64,000 nt of DNA. Source: Streptomyces katrae (lineage in GTDB: Bacteria; Actinomycetota; Actinomycetes; Streptomycetales; Streptomycetaceae). A program made the position numbers and the translations under genes. Under the pieces are notes generated by a model. The model worked only from the letters and a program-made list of their open reading frames with translations. It did not search any database and was not told the DNA's origin. Of this stretch, positions 1 through 10,348 are shown in pieces. Numbering within the stretch: position 1 is the first letter of the stretch; every line of letters begins with the position of its first letter. Location of the stretch: assembly GCF_000717655.1 (NCBI RefSeq), contig NZ_JNZY01000036.1, positions 1 through 64,000 on the forward strand, written 5' to 3'.

Positions 1-97
1 GGAAACGCCCGGTTACATTCCGAACCCGGAAGCTAAGCCTTTCAGCGCCGATGGTACTGCAGGGGGGACCCTGTGGGAGAGTAGGACGCCGCCGAAC
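1..97 (+). rRNA. rrf: 5S ribosomal RNA, 3' part (5' end outside window)
   Basis: The first bases match the body and 3' end of an actinobacterial 5S rRNA: the GAACCCGGAAG loop segment, then GGGAGAGTAGGACGCCGCCG closing helix I. The usual length is about 120 nt, so roughly the first 23 nt lie before the window. The 3' end near 97 is inferred from the helix that pairs with the missing 5' end. It marks the end of an rRNA operon that reads into the window. Confidence 0.93.
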
Positions 98-102
98 AAC
101 CC

Positions 103-178
103 GCCCTTTTAGCTCAGTCGGTAGAGCGTCTCCATGGTAAGGAGAAGGTCAACGGTTCGATTCCGTTAAAGGGCTCCA
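103..178 (+). tRNA. tRNA-Thr (anticodon GGT), CCA encoded
   Basis: A full cloverleaf can be drawn. The acceptor stem is GCCCTTT/AAAGGGC. The D arm is GCTCAGTCGGTAGAGC. The anticodon stem TCTCC/GGAGA encloses loop ATGGTAA with anticodon GGT. The T stem AACGG/CCGTT encloses TTCGATT, and the 3' end carries TCCA. It starts only about 5 nt after the 5S rRNA, so it is probably processed from the same precursor. Anticodon GGT reads ACC/ACT threonine codons. Confidence 0.95.
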
Positions 179-181
179 AAG

Positions 182-214
182 AAAAGGCCCCCGCCTCATG
201 GCGGGGGCCTTTTT
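182..214 (+). terminator. Rho-independent terminator of the rRNA-tRNA operon
   Basis: A perfect 10-bp GC stem (GGCCCCCGCC/GGCGGGGGCC) with a TCAT loop is followed by five T residues and preceded by four A residues. It lies 4 nt after the tRNA. The U-tract makes it a classical intrinsic terminator, which is unusual for this genus, where most terminators lack one. Confidence 0.93.
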
Positions 215-362
215 GCATTTCCGGGAGTCGGCTGCTCCGTCGTCTCGTCCGCCGGCGGGCGGGTTGCACCATAGCTCTCTAAAATGGGCGCGAAGGGTGG
301 ACAAGGCACGACCGGCGGCCACGAGGTGCCCTGAGGGGCGCCCGGCAGGCCTGGGAGGCGTG

Positions 363-977
363 ATGACCGTACCCTCTGGCGCGGCGGCACCGCAGCACAC
401 GCAGAGCGACCCCGAGGACGTCCTGAAGCGGGTCGGAAGTACCTGGCACTGGGCACTCGGTTTCGCCCTCGCGACCCTGATTCCAGGCATCCTGGTACTC
501 GTCTGGCCCGACGAAACGCTGCACATCCTGGCCGTCATCATCGGTCTGCAGCTTCTTGTTGCGGGTGTCTTCCGTTTCGTAGCCGCCTTCTCGCACAGCA
601 GCGACGGCGGCAGCAGACTGGCCGGCGTTCTGGTCTCCATGCTGGCGTTCCTGGCCGGCGTCCTGGTACTGCGGCATCCGATGCAGACGATCGGCGCGCT
701 GTCCCTGATCCTCGGGGTCTTCTGGCTGCTGACCGGAGTACTCACGGCATACACCGCGATCGCAAGCCGCACGCTCGTGCACCGAGGCCTGCTCTTCGGC
801 CTGGGAGTTCTCGCCACCGTCGCAGGAATCGTCGTGCTCTGCTTCCCCGTGGACTCGGCGGTCGCACTGACACGGCTGCTGGGACTCTGGCTCGTCCTGC
901 TGGGAGTGTTCGAAGTGGTGATGGCCTTCGCCCTGCGCTCCGCCACCCGTCATCCGAGGCGCCAGGAGGTGCCCTAG
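363..977 (+). CDS. HdeD/DUF308-family integral membrane protein
   Basis: A 204-residue protein made almost entirely of hydrophobic helices. About six membrane segments fall in three pairs, each pair showing the DUF308/HdeD pattern of a helix, a short charged turn (for example WPDETLH, RHPMQT) and a second helix. The family is linked to acid or general stress in enteric bacteria; its function in actinobacteria is not known. ATG 363 was chosen over the longer open frame because GGGAGG lies 5-10 nt upstream. The gene converges on osaC, and both stop codons lie in the same CTAG at 974-977. Confidence 0.85.
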   Translation: MTVPSGAAAPQHTQSDPEDVLKRVGSTWHWALGFALATLIPGILVLVWPDETLHILAVIIGLQLLVAGVFRFVAAFSHSSDGGSRLAGVLVSMLAFLAGVLVLRHPMQTIGALSLILGVFWLLTGVLTAYTAIASRTLVHRGLLFGLGVLATVAGIVVLCFPVDSAVALTRLLGLWLVLLGVFEVVMAFALRSATRHPRRQEVP

Positions 978-3499
978 TCGCTCTCGCGCTGGTGGGGGAC
1001 GCGGAAGGCCAGGATGGCCATGTCGTCCGAGGCGGGTTCGGCCGCGAAGCGTTCCACTGCACGGAGGACGCGGGACGCGACGGCGCCTGCGGTGAGGCCC
1101 GTGCACGTGGTGAGGACCTCCGCGAGGCCGTCGTCGCCCAGCATGCGGGTGCCCTCGCGGCGTTCCGTCACGCCGTCCGTGACGCAGAGGAGGACGTCGC
1201 CCGGGTCCAGGGTGAGGGTCTGCTCGTAGAGGTCGAGGTCGTCGATCACGCCGAGCAGGGGCTGCGGGTCCGCGGCCGGGGTGACCTGGCCGTCCGGGCG
1301 TAGCCGGAGCGGCAGCGGGTGGCCTGCGCAGACGACCTTCATCAAGGCGCCGCCGTCCGGCTGCGGGTGGAGCTCGCCGTACAGAAGGGTGAGGAAGCGG
1401 CTGCGGGCGCCCTCGTCGAGGATGGCCGCGTTGAGCCGCTCCAGTACCGCCGGGCCGCCCAGTCCTTCGCGGGCCAGGAGGCGCAGGGCGTGCCGGGCGA
1501 GGCCTGTGACGGCGGCCGCCTCGGGGCCCGTGCCGCAGACGTCGCCGATGGCGAAGCCGTACGCTCCGTCGCGGATCGGGAAGACGTCGTAGAAGTCGCC
1601 GCCCACCTCGTTGCCCTCGCCGGCCGCGCGGTAGATGACCTCGACCTCCATGCCGGGGATGGCCGGGGAGCCGGGCGGGAGCAGGCTGCGCTGCAGGGAG
1701 CGGCTGATGGCGGTGCGCTCGGAGTAGAGGCGGGCGTTGTCGAGGGCGAGGGCGGCGCGGCGCGACAGGTCCTCGGCGAGTTCGAGGATCTCCTGGCGGA
1801 AGTGCTCCTCGGACGGCTTGCCGAGGGTGAGCATGCCGATCACGCGGTTGCGGGCCAGGAGGGGGAGGACGACGGTCTCCCCGCCGACCGCCGAGGTCGT
1901 CGCCGGCCAGGGGCGGGCGCCGGCCTCGCGGACCGGTTCGGGCGGGCTGACCCTGGAGAGGAGGGCCTTGAGGCCGTCGATGCGTTCCTCGTCCTCGTGC
2001 AGGACGTACGAGAGGTACGGGTCGGAGGACTGGTCGGCGATGGTGTAGACGGCGCACCAGGTGGCCAGGGTCGGGACGGTCATCTGGGCCATGAGGGCCA
2101 GGGTCTGGTCCCGGTCGAGAGTGCCGGCGAGCAGGTCGGAGGCCTCGACGAGGAAGGACAGGGAGCCGCGGCGCAGGCGTTCCAGTTCGCCGAGGCGGGC
2201 GGATTCGACGGCGAGGGCGATGCGGTCGGCGGCGAACTGGAGGCGCAGGGCCTCGGCGTTCGAATAGCGGCCGGGGCTCTCGGTGGCGACGCCGAGCGAG
2301 CCGGTGAGCCGGCCTTCGACCTTGAGCGGGACGGTGATGACCGAGCGCATCCCGGTGGCTTCCAGGAGCGGGACGGCTCCGGGGACGGCGGAGAGGTCGT
2401 CGTGGACGGCGGGCATGCGGGCGGAGCCGTACCGGTTGGTGCCGGCCTCGACGGGGACGCGGGCGAAGCGCTGGCGCGTGGAGGGGAGCCCGGTGGTGGC
2501 GCGGACCTCGAGCTCCGTCTCGTCGTCGGTGGCCAGCAGCAGGAACGCGGCGTCGGCGTCGAGCATGTCGCGGGCGCGCTCGACGGTGCGCTGGAGGAGT
2601 CCGTCGAGGTCGTCGGGGGCGGGGGAGCCGATGAAGACCTCGAAGGGGTCCGCGGGGCGGGGCTCGGTGAGCTGGAGGTTGTCGGAGGGTGCCACCCGTA
2701 CGGGGGTCTGGAGCAGGGCCCGCTCGTCGTCGTGGACCAGCAGGCAGACGATGGAAGGCTCCCCGTGGGCATCGCGGACCCGCAGGTGGGAGGCGTACAC
2801 GGGGATCACGCGGCCGTCGGCGCCGCGGATGCCGTAGCTGCCCTCCCAGCGGGACAGGCGCAGGGCCTCGGCGATGCCGGTGCCGGTGCCGGGGGTCTGG
2901 GGCCAGGCGGCGAGCTCGGCGAGGGGCCGGCCGAGGACCTTCTCGGCGGTGTAGCCGAAGACGTGCTCGGCGTCCTCGTTCCAGGCGGAGATGGCGTCGG
3001 AGGCGTCGATCTGGAGGACGGCGACGCGGACCCGGCTGTCGGCGAGCGGGAGGAGCCGGTCCGGGACGACGGGTCCGGCGGAGCGGGTACCGACCGGCCG
3101 GTCTGGCAGGTCGAGCCGGAACCACACGTGCTTGTGGGTGGCGGTGTACTCGACGCCCCAGCGGGTGGCGAGGGCGGCGCAGAGCATCAGCCCGCGGCCG
3201 TTCTCGCGGTCGGGGTCGGCGTACGGGCGCTCGTCGGGGTGGCGGAGCGGGAGCTCGCGTTCGGGATACCGGTCGGCGATCTCGACGCGTACGCCGTCTC
3301 CGGAGCGCAGGCACAGCACCTCGGCCTTGGTTCCGGCGTGGACCACGGCGTTGGTGACGAGCTCGCTGGTGAGGACCACGGCGTCGTCGACGATGTCCGC
3401 GAACCCCCAGCCCTGGAGGGTGTCGCGGACGAACGCGCGGGCTGCGGCGACCGAGCGCCCGAGGGGGTCGAAGCTGGCAGCCGCCCGAGCCGTGATCAC
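974..3499 (-). CDS. osaC: OsaC-type multidomain regulator: RsbW-like kinase, PAS, GAF, SpoIIE/PP2C phosphatase
   Basis: An 841-residue soluble protein. The N-terminus (about 1-130) is an HATPase_c_2 anti-sigma kinase domain with the N box [11 protein letters not shown] and a GRGLMLC G-box. A PAS domain follows (about 145-260), then GAF sequence (about 285-600), then a PP2C/SpoIIE domain (about 620-835) with the metal site GGDFYDVF and [12 protein letters not shown]. This order next to osaA/osaB matches S. coelicolor OsaC, known to bind the osmotic-stress sigma factor SigB and shut off its response. The GTG start has AAGGAGA 5-10 nt upstream. It is divergent from osaA across 228 bp, where I see no clear SigB-type promoter. 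Confidence 0.9.
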   Translation of the reverse strand: MITARAAASFDPLGRSVAAARAFVRDTLQGWGFADIVDDAVVLTSELVTNAVVHAGTKAEVLCLRSGDGVRVEIADRYPERELPLRHPDERPYADPDRENGRGLMLCAALATRWGVEYTATHKHVWFRLDLPDRPVGTRSAGPVVPDRLLPLADSRVRVAVLQIDASDAISAWNEDAEHVFGYTAEKVLGRPLAELAAWPQTPGTGTGIAEALRLSRWEGSYGIRGADGRVIPVYASHLRVRDAHGEPSIVCLLVHDDERALLQTPVRVAPSDNLQLTEPRPADPFEVFIGSPAPDDLDGLLQRTVERARDMLDADAAFLLLATDDETELEVRATTGLPSTRQRFARVPVEAGTNRYGSARMPAVHDDLSAVPGAVPLLEATGMRSVITVPLKVEGRLTGSLGVATESPGRYSNAEALRLQFAADRIALAVESARLGELERLRRGSLSFLVEASDLLAGTLDRDQTLALMAQMTVPTLATWCAVYTIADQSSDPYLSYVLHEDEERIDGLKALLSRVSPPEPVREAGARPWPATTSAVGGETVVLPLLARNRVIGMLTLGKPSEEHFRQEILELAEDLSRRAALALDNARLYSERTAISRSLQRSLLPPGSPAIPGMEVEVIYRAAGEGNEVGGDFYDVFPIRDGAYGFAIGDVCGTGPEAAAVTGLARHALRLLAREGLGGPAVLERLNAAILDEGARSRFLTLLYGELHPQPDGGALMKVVCAGHPLPLRLRPDGQVTPAADPQPLLGVIDDLDLYEQTLTLDPGDVLLCVTDGVTERREGTRMLGDDGLAEVLTTCTGLTAGAVASRVLRAVERFAAEPASDDMAILAFRVPHQRESD

Positions 3500-3727
3500 G
3501 AGTCTCCTTCGACGCGGTTGGACATCGGATGCCAGGTTACTTACCTTCGCGGTCGGCTTGGTGCCGTCGTCCGGGATTCGACCCGCAGGGTGCGGCCGGT
3601 GTGCGATGGTGCCGAAGTGTTATGGCCGGGTTCGGCCAGGGTGAAACACTGGGCAGGATCGGATAGCCGGGCGTGCGACTCGCCGGGTGTCGGTGGAACA
3701 GCGGTCGACCCTTTCGGGAGGGACACG

Positions 3728-6700
3728 GTGGAGTCTGGCGCAGCGGTGCGGCGTACGGGAACGCGCCCGAAAGGCGGGAGGTCCCGCCGGAACGGCACGA
3801 CGGAAGTCGATACCGCCGCCCTGAACCGGCTGCTCACGGCCCTGGTGTCGATGCGGGACGGGAACTTCCGCAAGCGGCTGACGGTGTCCGGCGAGGGCGT
3901 GATGGCGGAGATCGCCGCCGTCTACAACGAGGTCGCCGACCGCAACCTCCATCTGACGGGAGAGCTCTCCCGGGTGCGGCGGACGGTGGGCCGCGAGGGG
4001 AAGCTGAGCGAACGGCTGGAAACAGGTGCCTGCGAGGGCTCCTGGGCGGCCGCGATCGATGCCTCGAACCAGCTGGTGGACGATCTTGCCCGGCCGGTGT
4101 CCGAGGTGGGCCGGGTGCTGTCGGCGGTCGCCGAGGGTGATCTGGACCAGCGGATGGACCTGCGGACGCAGACGGCGGACGGGTCCGGGCATCCGCTGCG
4201 CGGTGAGTTCCTGAAGGTCGGGCGTACGGTCAACAACCTGGTCGACCAGCTGTCCGCGTTCACCGACGAGGTGACGCGTGTGGCGCTGGAGGTGGGTACC
4301 GAGGGCAAACTCGGCGGTCAGGCCCAAGTGCGCGGAATGTCGGGTTCTTGGAAGGATCTGACCGACTCCGTCAACACGATGGCGTACCGGCTCACCGCTC
4401 AGGTGCGTGATATCGCTCTCGTCACGACGGCGGTCGCGAAGGGCGATCTGTCGCGCAAGGTCACGGTGCACGTGGCCGGCGAGATGCTCCAGCTGAAGAA
4501 CACCGTGAACACGATGGTGGACCAGCTGTCGTCGTTCTCCTCCGAGGTGACGCGGGTCGCCCGTGAGGTGGGTACGGAGGGTGAGCTCGGCGGCCAGGCG
4601 AAGGTGCCCGGGGTCGCGGGCGTGTGGAAGGACCTGACCGACTCCGTCAACACGATGGCGGGCAACCTGACGGCACAGGTGCGCGGGATCGCGCAGGTCA
4701 CGACGGCCGTCGCCAACGGTGACCTGTCGCAGAAGGTACGGGTCAGCGCGCGCGGCGAGGTGGCGCAGCTGGCCGAAACGATCAATCAGATGACGGAGAC
4801 CCTGCGGACGTTCGCGGACGAGGTCACGCGTGTGGCCAGCGAGGTCGGGGCGAAGGGCCTGCTGGGCGGTCAGGCGCAGGTGCCGGGTGCGGCGGGTACG
4901 TGGAAGGACCTCACCGATTCGGTGAACACGGTCTTCCGTAACCTCACCACGCAGGTGCGGGACATCGCGCAGGTGACGACGGCGGTGGCCAACGGCGATC
5001 TCTCGCAGAAGGTCACGGTCGACGTGGCCGGCGAGATGCTGGAGCTGAAGAACACCGTCAACACGATGGTGGACCAGCTGCAGTCCTTCGGTGCGGAAGT
5101 GACGCGGGTGGCCCGTGAGGTCGGCGTCGAGGGTGAGCTGGGCGGTCAGGCGCAGGTGCCGGGTGCGGCGGGTACGTGGAAGGACCTCACAGATTCGGTG
5201 AACACCGCCTTCCGCAACCTCACCGGACAGGTGCGCAACATCGCACAGGTGACGACGGCGGTGGCCAACGGCGACCTTTCGCAGAAGGTCACCGTGGACG
5301 TCTCGGGCGAGATGCTCCAGCTGAAGAACACCGTGAACACGATGGTGGACCAGCTCTCCAGCTTCGCCGACCAGGTCACGCGGATGGCGCGGGACGTGGG
5401 CACGGAGGGCCGCCTCGGCGGTCAGGCCCGGGTGGAAGGGGTGTCCGGGACGTGGAAGGAGCTCACCGACTCCGTCAACTTCATGGCCGGGAACCTGACC
5501 TCCCAGGTGCGCCAGATCGCGCAGGTGACGACGGCGGTGGCCCGTGGTGACCTGTCGCAGAAGATCGACGTGGATGCGCGCGGCGAGATCCTGGAGCTGA
5601 AGAACACCATCAACACGATGGTCGACCAGCTCTCGGCCTTCGCCGAGCAGGTGACCCGGGTGGCCCGGGACGTGGGTACGGAGGGCCGGCTCGGCGGTCA
5701 GGCGCAGGTGCCCGGGGTGGCCGGTGTCTGGCGCGACCTGACCGATTCCGTGAACGGCATGGCAGGGAACCTGACCTCTCAGGTGCGCAACATCGCGCAG
5801 GTCGCGACGGCGGTGGCCCGTGGTGACCTGTCGCAGAAGATCGACGTGGACGCGCGCGGCGAGATCCTGGAGCTGAAGAACACCCTCAACACGATGGTCG
5901 ACCAGCTCTCGAACTTCGCGGAGCAGGTGACGCGGGTGGCCCGCGAGGTGGGCACCGAGGGCATCCTGGGCGGCCAGGCGGAGGTGAAGGGGGTCTCCGG
6001 CACCTGGAAGGACCTCACGCAGTCCGTCAACTTCATGGCGAACAACCTGACTTCTCAGGTGCGCAACATCGCCGAGGTGACGACGGCGGTCGCGATGGGC
6101 GATCTCTCCAAGAAGATCACCGTGGACGCCAAGGGCGAGATCCTCGAGCTGGTCACGACCGTGAACACGATGGTGGACCAGCTGTCCTCGTTCGCCGAGC
6201 AGGTGACGCGGGTGGCCCGCGAGGTGGGTTCCGAGGGCATCCTCGGCGGCCAGGCCCGGGTGCGCGGCGTGACGGGCATCTGGAAGGACCTGACCGACAA
6301 CGTCAACCTGATGGCCAACAACCTGACCTCGCAGGTGCGCAACATCTCGCAGGTCTCGGCGGCGGTCGCCAACGGTGATCTGACGAAGAAGGTCACGGTC
6401 GAGGCGCGCGGCGAGGTCGCGCAGCTCGCCGACACCGTGAACACGATGGTGAAGACCCTGTCCTCCTTCGCGGACGAGGTCACGCGCGTGGCCCGCGAGG
6501 TGGGCACGGAGGGCCGCCTGGGCGGCCAGGCGCACGTGCCGGGTGTTTCGGGTACGTGGAAGGACCTCACCGACTCGGTGAACTTCATGGCCTCCAACCT
6601 GACCGGCCAGGTGCGGCAGATCGCCATGGTCACGACCGCCATCGCCAAGGGCGACATGACCAAGAAGATCGACATCGACGCCCGGGGCGAGATCCTGGAG

Positions 6701-9250
6701 CTCAAGACGACGATCAACACGATGGTCGACCAGCTGTCCTCGTTCGCGGACCAGGTGACCAGGGTGGCCCGCGAGGTGGGCACCGAGGGGATCCTGGGCG
6801 GTCAGGCGCGGGTCCGGGACGTGGACGGCACCTGGCGCGACCTCACGGAGTCCGTGAACGAGATGGCCGGGAACCTGACCCGGCAGGTGCGCGCGATCGC
6901 GGCCGTGGCCACCGCGGTGACCCGCGGCGATCTCAACCTGAAGATCGACGTGGACGCGGCGGGCGAGATCCAGGTCCTCCAGGACAACATCAACACGATG
7001 ATCGCGAACCTGCGCGACACCACCTTGGCCAACAAGGAGCAGGACTGGCTGAAGGGCAACCTCGCCCGGATCTCCGCCCTGATGCAGGGCCGCCGCGAGC
7101 TGGACGACGTGGCCTCGCTGATCATGAGCGAGCTGACCCCGGTGGTTTCGGCGCAGCACGGGGCCTTCTTCCTGGCGCTGCCGTCGGGCGGCACCACCGA
7201 GATCGGGACCGAGGGCGGTCCCGACGGTGCGTACGAGCTGCGGATGCGCGGGAGTTATGCGTACGCGGGCGGTCAGATGCCCACCTCCTTCCGGCCGGGG
7301 GAGGGGCTGATCGGGACCGTGGCGGAGGAGAAGCGGACGATTCTCGTCGAGAACACCCCGCCCGGTTACCTGAAGATCTCCTCGGGGCTCGGGGAGGCGC
7401 CGCCGGCGCACGTGATCGTGCTGCCGGTGCTGTTCGAGGGGAAGGTGCTCGGCGTCATCGAGCTGGCGTCCTTCCAGCCCTTCACGCAGATCCAGAAGGA
7501 CTTCCTGAGCCAGATCGCCGAGATGATCGGCACGAGCGTCAACACGATCAGCGTCAACTCCAAGACGGAGATGCTGCTCAAGCAGTCGCAGGAGATGACC
7601 GAGCAGCTGCGCGAACGTTCCGACGAGCTGGAGAACCGGCAGAAGGCGCTCCAGGCGGCCAACGCCGAACTCGAGGAGAAGGCCGAGCTGCTGGCCCAGC
7701 AGAACCGGGACATCGAGGTGAAGAACACCGAGATCGAGGAGGCCCGGCAGGTCCTGGAGGAGCGCGCCGAGCAGCTGGCGGTCTCGATGCGCTACAAGTC
7801 CGAGTTCCTGGCGAACATGTCGCACGAGCTGCGTACGCCGCTCAACTCGCTGCTGATCCTGGCCAAGCTGCTCGCCGACAACGCGGACGAGAACCTGTCG
7901 CCGAAGCAGGTGGAGTTCGCGGAGACCATCCACGGTGCGGGCTCCGACCTGTTGCAGCTGATCAACGACATCCTGGACCTGTCGAAGGTCGAGGCGGGGA
8001 AGATGGACGTCTCGCCGACGCGGATCGCGCTGGTCCAGCTCGTGGACTACGTGGAGGCCACCTTCCGGCCGTTGACCGCGGAGAAGGGCCTGGACTTCTC
8101 GGTTCGGGTCTCCCCGGAGCTGCCCGCGACCCTGCACACGGACGAGCAGCGCCTCCTGCAGGTGCTGCGCAACCTGCTGTCGAACGCGGTGAAGTTCACC
8201 GACACCGGGGCGGTGGAGCTGGTGATCCGGCCCGCGGGTTCGGACGTGCCGACGGCGATCCGGGAGCAGTTGCTCGAGGCCGGTTCGCTGCGGGAGGCGG
8301 ACGGGGACCTGATCGCCTTCTCGGTGACGGACACCGGGATCGGGATCGCGGCGAGCAAGATGCTGGTGATCTTCGAGGCGTTCAAGCAGGCCGACGGAAC
8401 CACCAGCAGGAAGTACGGCGGTACGGGCCTGGGGCTGTCGATCAGCCGGGAGATCGCCCGGCTGCTGGGCGGGGAGATCCACGCGGCGAGCGAGCCCGGC
8501 CGCGGGTCCACGTTCACGCTGTACCTGCCGCTGCACCCGAGCGAGCTGCCGCCGCAGGGGTACGCGCCGCCCACGCCCGGCGGCGGCCGCGGCGAGGTGT
8601 ACCGCAGGCAGGTCGACGGCCCGCGGCCCGCTCTGCCGACGGCGCCCGCCGCCGCGGCACAGGTGCAGCCGCAGCAAGCGCGCCCCGGGGTGCCGGCCGC
8701 CGAGGCGGCCGGTCAGGGACAGGGCGGCGCTGCGCTGTTCCGGCGGCGGCGCAAGGCGCTGAGCGACCTGGAGCCGCGTACGGCGGTGCCGGGGCAGCCG
8801 AACGCGCAGGGGCCCGAGGACGGCTGGGTCAATCCGGAAGAAGAGCTTCCGGTGGTGCCCCGGACGTATGACTTCCACGGGGAGAAGGTGCTCATCGTGG
8901 ACGACGACGTCCGCAACGTCTTCGCGCTGACTAGTGTCCTGGAGCAGCACGGACTGGCGGTCCTGTACGCGGAGAACGGCCGGGAGGGCATCGAGGTCCT
9001 GGAGCAGCACGACGATGTGACCGTCGTGCTGATGGACATCATGATGCCCGAGATGGACGGTTACGCGACGACCTCGGCGATCCGGCGGATGCCGCAGTTC
9101 GCCGGTCTGCCGATCATCGCGCTGACGGCGAAGGCGATGAAGGGGGACCGGGAGAAGGCGATCGATTCCGGTGCCTCCGACTATGTCACCAAGCCGGTCG
9201 ACCCGGACTATCTGCTGTCGGTGATGGAGCAGTGGATGCGCGGCAAGTGA
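3728..9250 (+). CDS. osaA: OsaA-type cytoplasmic hybrid histidine kinase with a long HAMP array
   Basis: A 1840-residue protein with no transmembrane segment. Residues about 30-1145 hold two diverged and ten highly similar HAMP-type units of 92 residues, each with a QVRxIAxVTTAVAxGDLSxK core. A GAF domain follows (about 1115-1280), then a long coiled coil and a HisKA domain with H1366 in SHELRTP. The ATPase domain has the N box [18 protein letters not shown] and [12 protein letters not shown]-terminal receiver carries D1770 in [11 protein letters not shown]. The array and its position beside osaB and osaC match S. coelicolor OsaA, needed for osmoadaptation. GTG 3728 has GGAGGG 6-11 nt upstream. 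The frame is open much further upstream, but that part is antisense to osaC. Confidence 0.92.
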   Translation: MESGAAVRRTGTRPKGGRSRRNGTTEVDTAALNRLLTALVSMRDGNFRKRLTVSGEGVMAEIAAVYNEVADRNLHLTGELSRVRRTVGREGKLSERLETGACEGSWAAAIDASNQLVDDLARPVSEVGRVLSAVAEGDLDQRMDLRTQTADGSGHPLRGEFLKVGRTVNNLVDQLSAFTDEVTRVALEVGTEGKLGGQAQVRGMSGSWKDLTDSVNTMAYRLTAQVRDIALVTTAVAKGDLSRKVTVHVAGEMLQLKNTVNTMVDQLSSFSSEVTRVAREVGTEGELGGQAKVPGVAGVWKDLTDSVNTMAGNLTAQVRGIAQVTTAVANGDLSQKVRVSARGEVAQLAETINQMTETLRTFADEVTRVASEVGAKGLLGGQAQVPGAAGTWKDLTDSVNTVFRNLTTQVRDIAQVTTAVANGDLSQKVTVDVAGEMLELKNTVNTMVDQLQSFGAEVTRVAREVGVEGELGGQAQVPGAAGTWKDLTDSVNTAFRNLTGQVRNIAQVTTAVANGDLSQKVTVDVSGEMLQLKNTVNTMVDQLSSFADQVTRMARDVGTEGRLGGQARVEGVSGTWKELTDSVNFMAGNLTSQVRQIAQVTTAVARGDLSQKIDVDARGEILELKNTINTMVDQLSAFAEQVTRVARDVGTEGRLGGQAQVPGVAGVWRDLTDSVNGMAGNLTSQVRNIAQVATAVARGDLSQKIDVDARGEILELKNTLNTMVDQLSNFAEQVTRVAREVGTEGILGGQAEVKGVSGTWKDLTQSVNFMANNLTSQVRNIAEVTTAVAMGDLSKKITVDAKGEILELVTTVNTMVDQLSSFAEQVTRVAREVGSEGILGGQARVRGVTGIWKDLTDNVNLMANNLTSQVRNISQVSAAVANGDLTKKVTVEARGEVAQLADTVNTMVKTLSSFADEVTRVAREVGTEGRLGGQAHVPGVSGTWKDLTDSVNFMASNLTGQVRQIAMVTTAIAKGDMTKKIDIDARGEILELKTTINTMVDQLSSFADQVTRVAREVGTEGILGGQARVRDVDGTWRDLTESVNEMAGNLTRQVRAIAAVATAVTRGDLNLKIDVDAAGEIQVLQDNINTMIANLRDTTLANKEQDWLKGNLARISALMQGRRELDDVASLIMSELTPVVSAQHGAFFLALPSGGTTEIGTEGGPDGAYELRMRGSYAYAGGQMPTSFRPGEGLIGTVAEEKRTILVENTPPGYLKISSGLGEAPPAHVIVLPVLFEGKVLGVIELASFQPFTQIQKDFLSQIAEMIGTSVNTISVNSKTEMLLKQSQEMTEQLRERSDELENRQKALQAANAELEEKAELLAQQNRDIEVKNTEIEEARQVLEERAEQLAVSMRYKSEFLANMSHELRTPLNSLLILAKLLADNADENLSPKQVEFAETIHGAGSDLLQLINDILDLSKVEAGKMDVSPTRIALVQLVDYVEATFRPLTAEKGLDFSVRVSPELPATLHTDEQRLLQVLRNLLSNAVKFTDTGAVELVIRPAGSDVPTAIREQLLEAGSLREADGDLIAFSVTDTGIGIAASKMLVIFEAFKQADGTTSRKYGGTGLGLSISREIARLLGGEIHAASEPGRGSTFTLYLPLHPSELPPQGYAPPTPGGGRGEVYRRQVDGPRPALPTAPAAAAQVQPQQARPGVPAAEAAGQGQGGAALFRRRRKALSDLEPRTAVPGQPNAQGPEDGWVNPEEELPVVPRTYDFHGEKVLIVDDDVRNVFALTSVLEQHGLAVLYAENGREGIEVLEQHDDVTVVLMDIMMPEMDGYATTSAIRRMPQFAGLPIIALTAKAMKGDREKAIDSGASDYVTKPVDPDYLLSVMEQWMRGK

Positions 9251-9296
9251 TCGACTGCAGAGCGCTCTGATACCAATTGCTGACTGACTGTGGCGA

Positions 9297-9349
9297 AAAC
9301 GGTGTGGAAGGGCGGGAGACGGGGAACCTTCTGCTCTCCCACACCGTTT
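9297..9349 (+). terminator. Inverted repeat between osaA and osaB (attenuator or terminator candidate)
   Basis: Two exact 11-base arms, AAACGGTGTGG (9297-9307) and CCACACCGTTT (9339-9349), are separated by 31 nt. They start 47 nt after the osaA stop and lie 179 nt before the osaB start. The long loop makes a simple intrinsic terminator uncertain. A DNA-binding site or RNA switch is also possible. Confidence 0.45.
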
Positions 9350-9527
9350 CTGCTTCGTGCACAGTGACATCTTGGTGACAGGGTGTGGCGATCTCGGGAC
9401 TGGGGCTACGATGACCGGCACAAGGACGGACGGCGTAAGGATGCCGTCCTCTTCTGGGGCGGGGCCCGGCGTACAGGCCGGCGCCAGGAGCCGGGGAGGC
9501 CCCATGCCGGGGCGAGGAGGACAGGGC

Positions 9528-10205
9528 ATGGTGCAGAAGGCCAAGATCCTCCTGGTCGACGACCGGCCGGAGAATCTGCTCGCGCTGGAGGCCATCCTCT
9601 CCGCGCTCGATCAGACACTGGTCCGGGCGTCGTCGGGCGAGGAAGCGCTCAAAGCGCTGCTGACGGACGATTTCGCGGTCATCCTGCTGGACGTGCAGAT
9701 GCCCGGGATGGATGGATTCGAGACGGCCGCGCACATCAAGCGGCGTGAGCGGACCAGGGACATCCCGATCATCTTCCTCACCGCGATCAATCACGGTCCG
9801 CACCACACGTTCCGCGGTTACGCCGCCGGCGCGGTGGACTACATCTCCAAGCCCTTCGACCCGTGGGTGCTGCGGGCCAAGGTCTCGGTGTTCGTCGAGC
9901 TGTACACCAAGAACTGCCAGCTCAGGGAGCAGGCGGCGCTGCTGCGCCTCCAGCTCGAGGGCGGCGGCTCGGGCGCTGACAGCAAGGAGACGGCCGGTCT
10001 GCTGGCCGAGCTCTCCGCGCGGCTCGCGGCGGTCGAGGAACAGGCCGAGGCGCTGACCAAGCAGCTCGGCGAGGAATCGGCCGATGCCGCGGTCGTGGCG
10101 ACCGCGGCCCATCTGGAGCGCAAGCTCACCGGTCTGCGGCGGGCGCTCGATGCGCTCGAGCCCGGGACCGGCGGGGGAGCGCCGGTGCTGCCCGCGCAGA
10201 GCTGA
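9528..10205 (+). CDS. osaB: OsaB-type response regulator (receiver plus coiled coil, no DNA-binding domain)
   Basis: A 225-residue protein. Residues 5-125 form a receiver domain with the acidic pair DD11-12, phospho-acceptor D55 in ILLDVQMPGMDG, the conserved T in FLTA and K in ISKPFD. The rest is an alanine- and glutamate-rich coiled coil without a helix-turn-helix, so it probably acts through protein contacts. It matches S. coelicolor OsaB, the partner of OsaA in osmotic adaptation. ATG 9528 has GAGGAGG 8-14 nt upstream. A second candidate at 9504 would add eight residues. It is separated from osaA by 277 bp, so it may have its own promoter. Confidence 0.9.
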   Translation: MVQKAKILLVDDRPENLLALEAILSALDQTLVRASSGEEALKALLTDDFAVILLDVQMPGMDGFETAAHIKRRERTRDIPIIFLTAINHGPHHTFRGYAAGAVDYISKPFDPWVLRAKVSVFVELYTKNCQLREQAALLRLQLEGGGSGADSKETAGLLAELSARLAAVEEQAEALTKQLGEESADAAVVATAAHLERKLTGLRRALDALEPGTGGGAPVLPAQS

Positions 10206-10348
10206 GCGCATCGAGGCGCTGACCGCCCGGCCGTTCGGACGGTGCCGGGCCTGGCGGTGCGTCAAAGCACCGACACGGCCCGCGACACGAACGGGTGAAG
10301 GGGTGGGCACGCGTGTCCACCGGCGCGCGCACCGGTAACCTCGGCCCC

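Noticed and set aside
1319..3727. 803-codon open extension upstream of OsaA
   Set aside because: It is antisense to osaC, has no domain features, and a good ribosome binding site supports the start at 3728.
3500..3727. SigB-type promoters (GNNT-N14-16-GGGTAY) between osaC and osaA
   Set aside because: No GGGTAC/GGGTAT element was found on either strand of the gap.
3620..9595. Very long minus-strand open frame opposite osaA
   Set aside because: It is a mirror of the GC-rich codon bias and repeats of osaA, rich in His/Arg/Leu, with no family features.
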